DNA of 29,557 bases, taken from contig CP070700.1 of NCBI GenBank assembly GCA_020349865.1, positions 4,145,999 through 4,175,555 of the forward strand, in the 5' to 3' direction. The stretch comes from Desulfobacteraceae bacterium. Its GTDB lineage: Bacteria; Desulfobacterota; DSM-4660; Desulfatiglandales; Desulfatiglandaceae. The notes beneath the pieces were generated by a model. The model saw only the letters and a program-made list of their open reading frames with translations, had not been told where the DNA came from and made no database searches. Both the position numbers and the translations under genes were made by a program. Positions 16,209 to 23,440 of this stretch are shown in pieces (position 1 is the stretch's first letter; each line of letters begins with the position of its first letter).

Positions 16209-17546
16209 ATGAACGAATATGTTCTGGCTGTTCTTTTGTTTGGAAGTGCATTTGCTTTATTAGTCTCTGGCATTCCAATATGGGCAGGATTAGCCGGTAT
16301 ATCCCTTGTCTTCATTCTCATTTTTTCCCCACACCTGTTGACGACTGTTCCGTTTGTGCTCCATGGCAGCATGGACAGTTTTGCGCTATTGGCAATTCCA
16401 TTGTTCATTCTTCTTAGCGCCCCTATAGCCGAATCAGACGCGAGCAAGGACTTATACGAAACACTCCACAAATGGCTTTACAAGATCCCCGGAGGGCTCG
16501 GGATTGCCAACATGGTTGGCTGCGGTATCTTCGCTGCCTTATGCGGCTCCAGTCCGGCAACAGCAGCAGCCATAGGGGGTATCGGGATTCCTGAAATGAG
16601 AAGGCGTGGCTATTCCCCTGCACTGAGCACAGGATTGATTGCCCATGCGGGTACGTTCGGTATTCTTATTCCGCCGAGTGTCACCATGATCCTTTACGGG
16701 GTTGCCACGGAGACCTCCATTGGCAAATGCTTCATCGCCGGTGTTATACCGGGTGTACTTGAGATTCTCTTAAGCTGTATCTGGGTGGGGGGAGTCTTTT
16801 ATTACCGCAAATTTGTGCCTGCCAAACCGGGAGCCATGTATTATATTCAAGACCGCGGGCTGGTGGAGACGTTTACCTGGAAAGAAAGGTTTACGTCTCT
16901 TATCAAGGTCTTACCATTTGTCTTAATCATATTTGGCATAATGGGCTCCCTGTATGGCGGTTGGGCTACACCGAGTGAAGCAGGAGGATTGGGCGCTGTT
17001 CTTTCCATCTTTTTTGTAATGACCATCTACAAGATTTACAGGCCCCGACAACTCTGGAAGATATTTACAAAGGCCTTGAATGAAAGCAGTATGATATTGA
17101 TGATTATGGCCTCTGCCTTGCTGTTTGCCTATGTGTCTTCAGATCTGTATGCTACTCAGACCCTTGGTGAACTGATTCTGAAACTCCCCTTGGGCAAGTG
17201 GGGAATCATTATCCTCATTAATATCCTGCTTTTAATATTGGGATGTTTTATCCCCCCGGCAGCCGTGATTTTGATGGTGGCCCCTCTACTGCTCCCCATA
17301 ATCCAGGGATTGGGATTTGATCCCATATGGTTTGCAGTCATCATGACAGTCAATCTTGAGATCGGCCTGGTGACCCCTCCGGTGGGGCTTAATCTTTATA
17401 TTGTAAAAAACATCGCGCCTGACATTCCAATGTCCCATGTTTTATTGGGAGTCGTCCCATTTGTGATCATTGAGGGCATTGTAATCGTCTGTGTATGTAT
17501 CTGGCCGGAATTGGCATTATGGCTGCCAAACAGGATGATAGGGTAA
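16209..17546 (+). CDS. dctM: TRAP transporter large permease DctM (second system)
   Basis: Large membrane subunit, 445 residues, slightly above the usual 425-430. ATG 16209 begins MNEYVLAVLLFG, the usual DctM N-terminus; an open frame upstream to 16143 overlaps dctQ and is not used. Many transmembrane segments are present. DctM hallmarks: CGSSPATAAAIGGIGIPEMR, HAGTFGILIPPSVTMILYG, TPSEAGGLGAVLS and the C-terminal TVNLEIGLVTPPVGLNLYIV. The transported substrate should be the ligand of the DctP at 14192-15214. It is followed by a 153-nt repeat-bearing spacer and then an acyl-CoA synthetase gene on the same strand, which suggests the imported acid is activated by that enzyme. Confidence 0.94.
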   Translation: MNEYVLAVLLFGSAFALLVSGIPIWAGLAGISLVFILIFSPHLLTTVPFVLHGSMDSFALLAIPLFILLSAPIAESDASKDLYETLHKWLYKIPGGLGIANMVGCGIFAALCGSSPATAAAIGGIGIPEMRRRGYSPALSTGLIAHAGTFGILIPPSVTMILYGVATETSIGKCFIAGVIPGVLEILLSCIWVGGVFYYRKFVPAKPGAMYYIQDRGLVETFTWKERFTSLIKVLPFVLIIFGIMGSLYGGWATPSEAGGLGAVLSIFFVMTIYKIYRPRQLWKIFTKALNESSMILMIMASALLFAYVSSDLYATQTLGELILKLPLGKWGIIILINILLLILGCFIPPAAVILMVAPLLLPIIQGLGFDPIWFAVIMTVNLEIGLVTPPVGLNLYIVKNIAPDIPMSHVLLGVVPFVIIEGIVIVCVCIWPELALWLPNRMIG

Positions 17547-17564
17547 AATATATCCGTTCAGGGT

Positions 17565-17675
17565 TTAAATTAAAGGTTCGAAGTTCAGAGGTTCAAGTTG
17601 GGGTTAGTAAAGCTTGACAAAGGAAAAGCAACCCTGCACCTTTGAACCGTGAACCTGACAACCTGAATAGTTACA
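17565..17675. repeat. GGTTC/GAACC-type intergenic repeat
   Basis: Between dctM and the ligase gene: several GTTC/GGTTC words (AGGTTCGAAGTTCAGAGGTT) are followed about 60 nt later by TTTGAACCGTGAACCTGACA, so the halves can pair imperfectly. It resembles simple GGTTC-type spacer repeats. GGAGGT at 17690-17695 for the next gene lies just beyond it. Confidence 0.45.
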
Positions 17676-17699
17676 ATTCTTTACTGACTGGAGGTAAGT

Positions 17700-19229
17700 A
17701 TGAGCGGTGAAACCCTGAAGGAGTGTTTTGTGGATAGCTTCTCCATTTTCGGAGAAAAGAAAGCGATAAGCTTCCTCCGGAAGGGTGTGGTTGAGACGGA
17801 GATCAGTTATTTGGCATTGGATCAGGATTCAAACCGGTTGGCCAATACCTTCCTGGAATTGGGGGTTAATAAAGGTGACGGGGTAATCCTCTACCTCCAA
17901 AAATCCCTGATCTTCGTTGCCGCTTATCTTGGACTTCAAAAGATAGGAGCTATTGCGGTGCCTTTGAATCCCGGGTTCAAGAAATCAGAGATGTCGTACC
18001 TGGTTAACGATGCGGATGCGAAATTAGCACTATCAGGATCTGAACAGGAGGCCATAATAAAGGAAATAGATCCTGCTCTTAGGACAATTGTAGTTGACGC
18101 CGAAAGACCATATCAGGACCTCGATTTTTTTAGGACCGCCTCAGATGTTATGCCGGATTTAAAAGTCGACCCGGAGGATGTTGGGCTTATTATCTACACA
18201 TCAGGAACCACCGGAAAACCCAAAGGGGCTATGCTCAGTCAAAATAACCTTGTTCATGATGCAAGAAATATCATAAAAATATGGGAGATCACGGAGTCTG
18301 ATATGCTGTGTCATGCACTCCCGCTTTTTCATGTGCATGGACTTTGTTTTGCCCTTCATACTGCCCTCATGGCTGGATCCCATGTGCTTATGCTGAATGA
18401 ATTTTCCCCTGATAAGGTAACAGGGGTATTGGCGAAAAAAGAGGGGGAATATACCTGCACTCTATTTATGGCTGTTCCATCGATGTATGGCAAATTGATG
18501 GACTATTTGGAGGGAAAGAACCTGGATTTTGAACACATGCGATTGTGGACATCAGGATCGGCCCCGCTCCTCGTAAAAGATTTTAAGAGGATTAAAAATA
18601 TTATCGGCAAAGAACCTGTGGAACGTGAGGGAATGTCAGAGACAGGGATGAATTTTTCCAATCCTGTAAGGGGCATCAGAAAACCTGGCTCCATCGGATT
18701 GCCGTTGCCGGACCTTGAGGTGAGGATCGTAGACCCCGAGACCTTTGTGGATGTGGATCCGGGCCAGGAGGGCGAAATTTGGCTTAAGGGTCCGGCCGTT
18801 ACCCCGGGTTACTGGCGAAAGCCTGAGGAGACAACCAAGGCATTTGAAGAAGGCTGGTTCAGGACCGGTGATCTGGGAAGGATCGATGAAGACGGCTACT
18901 ATTATCTGACAGATCGTATCAAGCATATTATCATCTCAGGTGGTGAAAATATTTCTCCAAAGGAGGTTGAAGTTGTCATAAACCAGGTTAAAGGCGTGGT
19001 TGAGTCTTCTGTTGTAGGTATCCCGGACGAGAAGTGGGGAGAGAAGGTGGTTGCGGCCGTGGCTACAAAACCAAGTTCCAGTTTGAAGGCCGATGAGATT
19101 AAAAAGTTCTGCAAGAAACATCTTCACAACTGGAAATGCCCCAAGGAGATTGCTTTCCTCAAGGAGTTACCTAAAAATACCATGGGGAAGGTGTTGAAAG
19201 AGGAAGTAAAAAAGAACTTTGAGCATTGA
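17700..19229 (+). CDS. Acyl-CoA synthetase, malonyl-CoA-synthetase (MatB)-like
   Basis: ATP-dependent ligase joining a carboxylic acid to CoA through an acyl-adenylate. The product is 509 residues; ATG 17700 follows GGAGGT. Motifs in order: P-loop YTSGTTGKPKGAM, LPLFHVHGL, the A5-type motif VEREGMSETGM, then KPGSIGLPLPDLEVRI, GYWRKPEETTKAF, FRTGDLG, DRIKHIIISGGENISPKEVE, and the C-terminal lysine in LPKNTMGKVLKEEV. The MSETGM...SNPVRG...GSIGLPLP pattern resembles MatB/ACSF3 malonyl-CoA synthetases more than acetyl-CoA or long-chain ligases, so a short dicarboxylic acid is a reasonable guess. It sits downstream of a TRAP operon with a GcdA-like enzyme nearby. Substrate (malonate, glutarate or other) unproven. 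Confidence 0.9.
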   Translation: MSGETLKECFVDSFSIFGEKKAISFLRKGVVETEISYLALDQDSNRLANTFLELGVNKGDGVILYLQKSLIFVAAYLGLQKIGAIAVPLNPGFKKSEMSYLVNDADAKLALSGSEQEAIIKEIDPALRTIVVDAERPYQDLDFFRTASDVMPDLKVDPEDVGLIIYTSGTTGKPKGAMLSQNNLVHDARNIIKIWEITESDMLCHALPLFHVHGLCFALHTALMAGSHVLMLNEFSPDKVTGVLAKKEGEYTCTLFMAVPSMYGKLMDYLEGKNLDFEHMRLWTSGSAPLLVKDFKRIKNIIGKEPVEREGMSETGMNFSNPVRGIRKPGSIGLPLPDLEVRIVDPETFVDVDPGQEGEIWLKGPAVTPGYWRKPEETTKAFEEGWFRTGDLGRIDEDGYYYLTDRIKHIIISGGENISPKEVEVVINQVKGVVESSVVGIPDEKWGEKVVAAVATKPSSSLKADEIKKFCKKHLHNWKCPKEIAFLKELPKNTMGKVLKEEVKKNFEH

Positions 19230-19264
19230 AACACCGGAAAAAGGCTTACATAAACTGAGGTGGA

Positions 19265-19768
19265 ATGAAAATGGATCAGAAGAAAAAAATAATTGGAAAG
19301 AGAGTTCTCATCGTAGATGACGAACAAGATATCCTTGATACCCTGGCCGCCGTTCTCGATATTTGCAAGATTGACACGGCATTATCGTACGAGAAAGGCA
19401 AGCGGCTCCTGGAAAGCAACGTCTATGACATTGCAGTCCTGGACATAATGGGTGTGAAAGGGTTTGAGCTTCTTAAAATAGCAAATGAACGGGGAATCCC
19501 CGCCCTTATGCTTACTGCACATGCCTTGTCCGAGGAGAACCTCAAGAAATCAGCCGAAAAGGGGGCATCCTACTATGCTCCTAAAGATAAAATAAACGAT
19601 ATTGATGTCTTCATCGCAGATGTCCTTGAGGCAAAAGAAAAAAACAAGAGCGCGTGGGTTAAAGTGTTTGAAAGGCTGGGCGGTTTCTATGATAGAAAAT
19701 TCGGTGGTTCAGACTGGAGAGAGAAGGAGCGAGATTTTTGGGAAAAGAGGACTAAGTCACTGAAATAA
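19265..19768 (+). CDS. Stand-alone response-regulator receiver protein
   Basis: Receiver-domain protein of 167 residues with no DNA-binding output. Acidic pocket D18-D19 (LIVDDE), phosphoacceptor D60 (AVLDIMG), T84 (LMLTAHA) and K107 (YAPKDKI) complete the receiver set, so it should be phosphorylatable. The last 45 residues are a charged helical extension (FYDRKFGGSDWREKERDFWE) of unknown role. Two ATGs six bases apart (19265, 19271) both follow GAGGTGG; either could be used. It lies 35 nt after the ligase gene, probably in the same transcript. No histidine kinase is in the window. It may signal by protein contact; the function is unknown. Confidence 0.88.
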   Translation: MKMDQKKKIIGKRVLIVDDEQDILDTLAAVLDICKIDTALSYEKGKRLLESNVYDIAVLDIMGVKGFELLKIANERGIPALMLTAHALSEENLKKSAEKGASYYAPKDKINDIDVFIADVLEAKEKNKSAWVKVFERLGGFYDRKFGGSDWREKERDFWEKRTKSLK

Positions 19769-20080
19769 TTAGTGTCCATCCAGAAATAGCCCTTTTTGTC
19801 CGAACGCTTCGCGAGGACACCCCGCGCCTTTGGCGCGGGTCCCCGGTTTCAAAATTTCTGCGCCTGCCTTGTGGAATGTTCACCCCGTTGAATGTGAAAC
19901 CTATTCAACTTGGGCGAAGCATATTTCTCCGGGGTGGTTAAAATCCTCATCTTCCTTGACCTTACGATAACTATCTCATTTCTTGATGAACCCATACATA
20001 ATTTCCTTGACATTTTTAATATCAATATATAAATATACATTAATATATTTATTTAACTTGGCAATTCCTTAAAGCTTACT

Positions 20081-20106
20081 GCATGTTTCAAAAAAACATG
20101 CTTTTT
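20081..20106 (+). terminator. Intrinsic-terminator-like hairpin
   Basis: GCATGTTT (20081-20088) pairs perfectly with AAACATGC (20094-20101), loop of 5 nt, followed directly by TTTTT (20102-20106). The stem is only moderately GC-rich. It would stop transcripts from the ligase/receiver operon before the selenoprotein cluster. Confidence 0.5.
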
Positions 20107-20107
20107 C

Positions 20108-20219
20108 GTCATTGCGAGCCTCTGGCCCGTAAGGCCTGCGCCCCGGAGGGCGAAGCGAAGCAATCTCATTTTCCTTGGACTGCCGCGTCGCCCCTCATTC
20201 GGGAACTCCTCGCAGTGAC
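20108..20219. repeat. MITE/REP-like element with GTCATTGCGAG ends
   Basis: Starts GTCATTGCGAG (20108-20118) and ends CTCGCAGTGAC (20209-20219), inverse complements with one G:U-type difference. Inside are GGGCGAAGCGAAGCAATCTC and CTGCCGCGTCGCCCCTCATT. This pattern (TCATTGCGAG, GAAGCAATC, TCGCAATGAC) recurs in many bacterial genomes, including Desulfobacterota, as a non-autonomous intergenic repeat. The function is unknown. Confidence 0.7.
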
Positions 20220-20372
20220 CGTTGTTTTTATAGGTTTGATATCCCCTGCAGCTTGCTGCAGGGAAGCTCATTGCATTCCCTTGCCTATAGGAATTGAGAG
20301 ATTAACGTAAGTGCTCCTTTCTGTGAAGGCCTCAATATTTTAGCATTTCAGATAAACAGGGAGGAAAGACTG

Positions 20373-20705
20373 TTGCAAATAACGAAGGAAAAGTACCTCG
20401 ATCTGAGTAACCATCTGGATACCATCGCCATTTTGGCGAAAAGTTTGTCGGACGAAAACCGCCTTCGTATTCTTCTTTGCGTTGGCAACGGGAAAAAATC
20501 CGTCTCCCACATAGTTGAGGAACTGGTTCTTTCCCAGCCCCTTGTCTCCCATCACCTTAAGGAGTTGAAGAGAACCCTTTTGGTGAAGGTAGAGCGAGAT
20601 GGCCCTTTTATCTACTATGAAATCGCCGACAAGAGAATCCTTGCCATTCTCAAGGATTTGGATGTGTTAGCCACGGATTTGCTAACACAAAGAAAAACCT
20701 TTTAG
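20373..20705 (+). CDS. ArsR/SmtB-family winged-helix regulator
   Basis: Small DNA-binding repressor of 110 residues, the normal family length. Start is TTG 20373, supported by GGGAGGAAA 8 nt before it; no better ATG exists. The winged helix covers about 22-95: LAKSLSDENRLRILLCVGNG, SVSHIVEELVLSQPLVSHHLKELK (24 residues at about 43-66, recognition helix in its second half) and wing RDGPFIYYEI. There is one cysteine (C36, LLCVGNG) and no CxC metal site or second sensor Cys, so a classical arsenic sensor or two-Cys persulfide switch is unlikely; it may respond through other residues or through the next gene product. First gene of the cluster, 17 nt from the next. Likely autoregulator of the selenoprotein operon. 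Confidence 0.88.
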   Translation: MQITKEKYLDLSNHLDTIAILAKSLSDENRLRILLCVGNGKKSVSHIVEELVLSQPLVSHHLKELKRTLLVKVERDGPFIYYEIADKRILAILKDLDVLATDLLTQRKTF

Positions 20706-20722
20706 CCTGGGGAGATGACCCT

Positions 20723-21178
20723 GTGAGTGCAAATAAAATTCAAGAAATAGTAAATGGTATGGACCCTGAAGAGGCTGCGGCGGAGATTGCCCTTGCGATG
20801 AAGAAACTGTTCACTCTTCTGGGAGAGGAGGCTCGTATTAAGTTCGTCATGAACCTGGTGGGAGACTCCGGTGAGGACAAAGTGGGAAGCATGGTCCACC
20901 TCTGACTGGCAGAATGCATGGACGAAGGTGTCGATCCAACACAAATGTGCCAGAATCTGGTGGAAAAGGTGGCCCAATCTAAACAACTATCGGCAGTTGT
21001 TGAGCCTGAAGTCCTGGTTCTTTTTGAAAACTGGCTGGAAGAACTGGAGAGCGAGGTGATCTTTTGTGTCAGAAAAACCGGTTCTTCGGACCCCCTTGAT
21101 CTCGCCGAGGAATTGGGCTTATCCCGCTCGGGCGCCACATTCCTTATCACCAAACTCAAGAGAGAAAATAAACTGTAG
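20723..21178 (+). CDS. Putative selenoprotein, winged-helix-like, with Sec61-x3-Cys65
   Basis: A frame from GTG 20723 (GGGGAG upstream) runs 60 codons to TGA (20903-20905) and continues in the same frame for 90 more to TAG at 21178, 151 residues if TGA is Sec. The N-terminal helical part is VNGMDPEEAAAEIALAMKKL and EEARIKFVMNLVGDSGEDKV. The TGA lies in VHL-U-LAECMDEG, giving a U61-L-A-E-C65 pair inside a predicted helix, with C76 after it. The C-terminal part (DLAEELGLSRSGATFLITKL, near 123-142) looks like a helix-turn-helix. A hairpin with an AGGTG loop lies 20 nt after the TGA. I do not recognise the family. Alternative: a nonsense-mutated gene, less likely since both halves read smoothly and neighbours show the same feature. 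Possibly a redox sensor acting with the ArsR protein. Confidence 0.75.
20920..20937 (+). promoter_or_regulatory. Predicted bacterial SECIS for the winged-helix-like gene
   Basis: GGACGA (20920-20925), loop AGGTG (20926-20930), TCG-A-TCC (20931-20937): a 6-bp stem with one bulged A. The loop begins 20 nt after the TGA and contains GGU, in the range and form expected for SelB-binding bSECIS hairpins. The outer pair CTGGCA (20906-20911)/TGCCAG (20947-20952) could close it. Confidence 0.6.
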
Positions 21179-21187
21179 GGGCGAAGA

Positions 21188-22936
21188 ATGAAGAAAGGAA
21201 AAAAAGTCCTCTTGGCCTTTGTGGCCGTAGCTGTCACGGTCGGCGTTCAGTGGTACACCACCCGTACTGTAGCCCCGAAAGAGTCTGCCTGGGAGGACGT
21301 GGTGGCCGAAGCCATGCGTGGGGGCTACCAGCTTATCAGTAATGAAGCACTACGGGAGTTTTACACTAAGAAACCCCGGAGCCTTTTTCTGGTAGACACG
21401 CGCCAGGAATGGGAGTACCGGACTGGACATATTAGAGGGGCCTCAAACTTTCCCTTTGAACCGACGTGGTTGTCGCGATGGCGAAAAGAGGGTGCGCTTG
21501 AGACATTCCTGGGGCCTGACAGGAATCGACTGATCGTGTTTTACTGAGCCGGACTCACATGAGTCCGCAGTGACTCGGCGGCTAGGGTAGCCGTAAAACT
21601 TGGGTATAAAAATGTCTACCGCGATCCTCAGGGGTACCCGGAATGGTATGCCAAGGGCCTGCCTGTGGATAGTTTTCCGGCAAGGCTCGCCACGATGGCC
21701 CATGAGCCCGAGAAGCCGGACTTTGTTTACGGCTGGGCCATGATATGGACCCTCTTGGGCATCTTTGCAGGTGGTATGGCCCTTAATCTAACTCCATGTG
21801 TCTACCCTTTGATCCCCATTACGGTCTCCTATTTTGGCGGTCGCAGTGGAAAAGGGAAAGGCAAACTTATTGGCAACGGATTATTGTATATTGGCGGATT
21901 ATCGTTAACAAATTCTTTGCTTGGCGTGGTTGCGGCCCTGACTGGGGGCCTCATGGGCGCGATGCTCCAGAACACTGTGGTACTCAGCTTGGTAGCAGCT
22001 ATTTTGGTCTTTTTTGCGAGCAGCCTTTTTGGTTTCTGGCAATTGCGGCTGCCAGCGAGCTTAACTCATACCGCCTCAAAAAGCTACACGGGTTATTTCG
22101 GAAGCCTATTTATGGGTTTGACTTTGGGAGTCGTGGCAGCACCCTGCATCGGTCCTTTTGTGCTGGGTTTACTCACCTGGGTGGCGAGTATGGGTAGCCC
22201 ATATCTGGGCTTCTTAATCTTTTTTACTCTAAGCCTCGGCCTGGGCCTGCCCCTCTTTCTCATAGGCATTTTCTCTGGCCAGATTGATAAACTACCTCGT
22301 TCCGGCGAGTGGATGCTGTGGGTGAGAAAGCTTATGGGATGGGTCCTTGTGGTGATGGCCGCTTATTTTATTCGACCCGTCTTACCCAAAACAGCAGGAA
22401 TCTTCCTTTTAGCAGCCGCGGCTTTGGTCGCGGGACTTCATCTTGGGTGGGTTGAAAGGTCAAGGGCCAGTTTTCGAGCCTTTAACTGGGTCAAGTCTGC
22501 TGCTTTAGTGGTGGGTCTGGTCATGGCCACTCTCCTCACCGGTTCATATGTGATGCGTGGCCCCGGGGTTGCCTGGCAGCCCTATTCTGACCAGTTGCTG
22601 GAAGATGCACGAAGATTAAGTAAACCGGTAATCATTGATTTCTCTGCCGACTGGTGTACGCCTTGCCGCGAACTGGATAATATAACGTTTCATGACCCTG
22701 AAGTCGTTAAACAGGCAAAGCTTTATTTCATCATGATAAGGGTTGATCTCACCCGAAGAGGCACCCCAATTCACGACCGCCTGTTGCACACGTATGGCGT
22801 CAAAGGCGTGCCAACAGTTGTGTTTTTGGATCCCCGGGGAGAGGAACGCCAAGATCTTCGCCTTGTGGATTTTCTCCCGGCAGATCAGTTCCTGGTCCGT
22901 ATGGCTGAAGCCAAAAAAAGACCTGGTTTGAAATAG
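21188..22936 (+). CDS. Rhodanese-DsbD fusion membrane selenoprotein with two Sec (U120, U125)
   Basis: One frame of 583 codons with two internal TGA codons (21545-21547 and 21560-21562); 582 residues if both are Sec. Domains: N-terminal membrane anchor (about 7-26); periplasmic rhodanese at about 45-165 with DTRQEWEYRTGHIRGASN and active loop IVFY-U-AGLT-U-VRSDSAA followed by LGYKNVYRDPQGYPEW; DsbD/CcdA-type membrane domain with C204 (NLTPCVYPLIP) and C320 (VAAPCIGPF); C-terminal thioredoxin-like domain with C490-T-P-C493. Rhodaneses of the YCxGxxCxxS type have Cys at exactly both TGA places. Inferred role: electrons from cytoplasmic thioredoxin cross through C204/C320 to the C-terminal domain and reduce the seleno-rhodanese, for sulfane sulfur or selenium chemistry outside the membrane. 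It starts 9 nt after the previous gene. If TGA were stop, the product would be a 119-residue rhodanese lacking its active loop. Confidence 0.85.
21551..21593 (+). promoter_or_regulatory. Hairpins after the two rhodanese TGA codons (candidate bSECIS)
   Basis: Three overlapping stems. GGACTC-ACAT-GAGTCC (21551-21566) directly follows the first TGA. GAGTC-CGCAGT-GACTC (21561-21576) has its loop 19-24 nt after the first TGA. CGGCT-AGGGT-AGCCG (21579-21593) has its loop 22-26 nt after the second TGA and 37-41 nt after the first. The last has a GGU-containing loop like its neighbours and could serve the second TGA or both. The first two are mutually exclusive. Confidence 0.5.
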
Positions 22937-23063
22937 ATCCAAACTATGTGATTAGTTGATGATTCATCGCTGAGCCGCAGAGGTTGCTGAGATGAATGAT
23001 TCACCAGGGCGGGCCAAAAGAAGTATATCAATATTCAATTTTCAATAGCCAGACGAGGAGAGC

Positions 23064-23384
23064 ATGCTTAAAGTCAGATTTTTTCTCAACGAGCCCAACG
23101 GTAAGCCGTGAATGCATTTTCTGGAAATGATGCCCAGGCTGGGCAATAAGTATGATATCGAGATCGAAACCATATCCAAGCCCCGGGAAGAATACAACAC
23201 CGATGAGTATTTTGACCTTGACCTCCCGGTTGCCCCTGCTGTCATGGTGGGAGAAGAGATCGTGGTGGAGGGATCGGACGTTCCAGATGAGAAGCTTGAA
23301 GCAGTCATCTGTAACCACCTGGGTCTTCCCCCGCCTGCGCCTGAAAAAAAAGGAATCCTTGGTCGTTTTCTAAAACGAGCCTGA
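23064..23384 (+). CDS. Small thioredoxin/glutaredoxin-like selenoprotein (Sec16)
   Basis: Frame from ATG 23064 (GAGGAG upstream) with TGA at 23109-23111 and stop after codon 106. It reads MLKVRFFLNEPNGKP-U-MHFLEMM, a beta strand then a loop with Sec where thioredoxin-fold proteins carry the active Cys, followed by a helix. The later cis-proline region is DLDLPVAPAVMVGEEIVVEG, as in glutaredoxin/NrdH-like proteins. The tail is rich in Pro and Lys (PPPAPEKKGILGRFLKRA). There is no second Cys at CxxU spacing (G13-K-P-U16), so it may form a mixed selenenylsulfide with a partner rather than an internal bond. A hairpin with an AGGCT loop follows. A start at the ATG right after TGA would delete the first strand and active site, so Sec decoding is the better reading. 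Likely partner of the upstream fusion protein. Confidence 0.78.
23131..23145 (+). promoter_or_regulatory. Predicted bacterial SECIS for the thioredoxin-like gene
   Basis: TGCCC (23131-23135), loop AGGCT (23136-23140), GGGCA (23141-23145): perfect 5-bp stem, loop 24-28 nt after the TGA. Its position and A-G-G loop match the hairpins of the two upstream genes. Confidence 0.55.
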
Positions 23385-23440
23385 TTTTCGGAATCATTAA
23401 TTCGTTCAAAGAAAGCTAAAGAAATTGAAAGGAATCAAAG

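Larger units (their letters stand above)
19769..20372. repeat. 600-nt spacer packed with hairpins
   Basis: No gene seen. Contents: CCCGCGCC-TTT-GGCGCGGG (19821-19839), a perfect 8-bp stem; an AT-rich stretch (about 20020-20055); a terminator-like hairpin at 20081-20106; a 112-bp inverted-repeat element (20108-20219); CCCTGCAG-CTTG-CTGCAGGG (20244-20263), a perfect 8-bp stem; and CCTATAGG (20284-20291), a candidate operator. It separates the ligase operon from the selenoprotein cluster. The cluster's promoter must lie in the last ~100 nt; I could not pick a convincing -35/-10 pair. Confidence 0.6.

Noticed and set aside
21188..21547. Separate 119-residue rhodanese gene ending at the first TGA, with a DsbD gene starting at GTG 21665
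   Set aside because: The rhodanese would lack its active loop; the codons between 21547 and 21665 read as the rest of a normal rhodanese in the same frame with only TGA interruptions.
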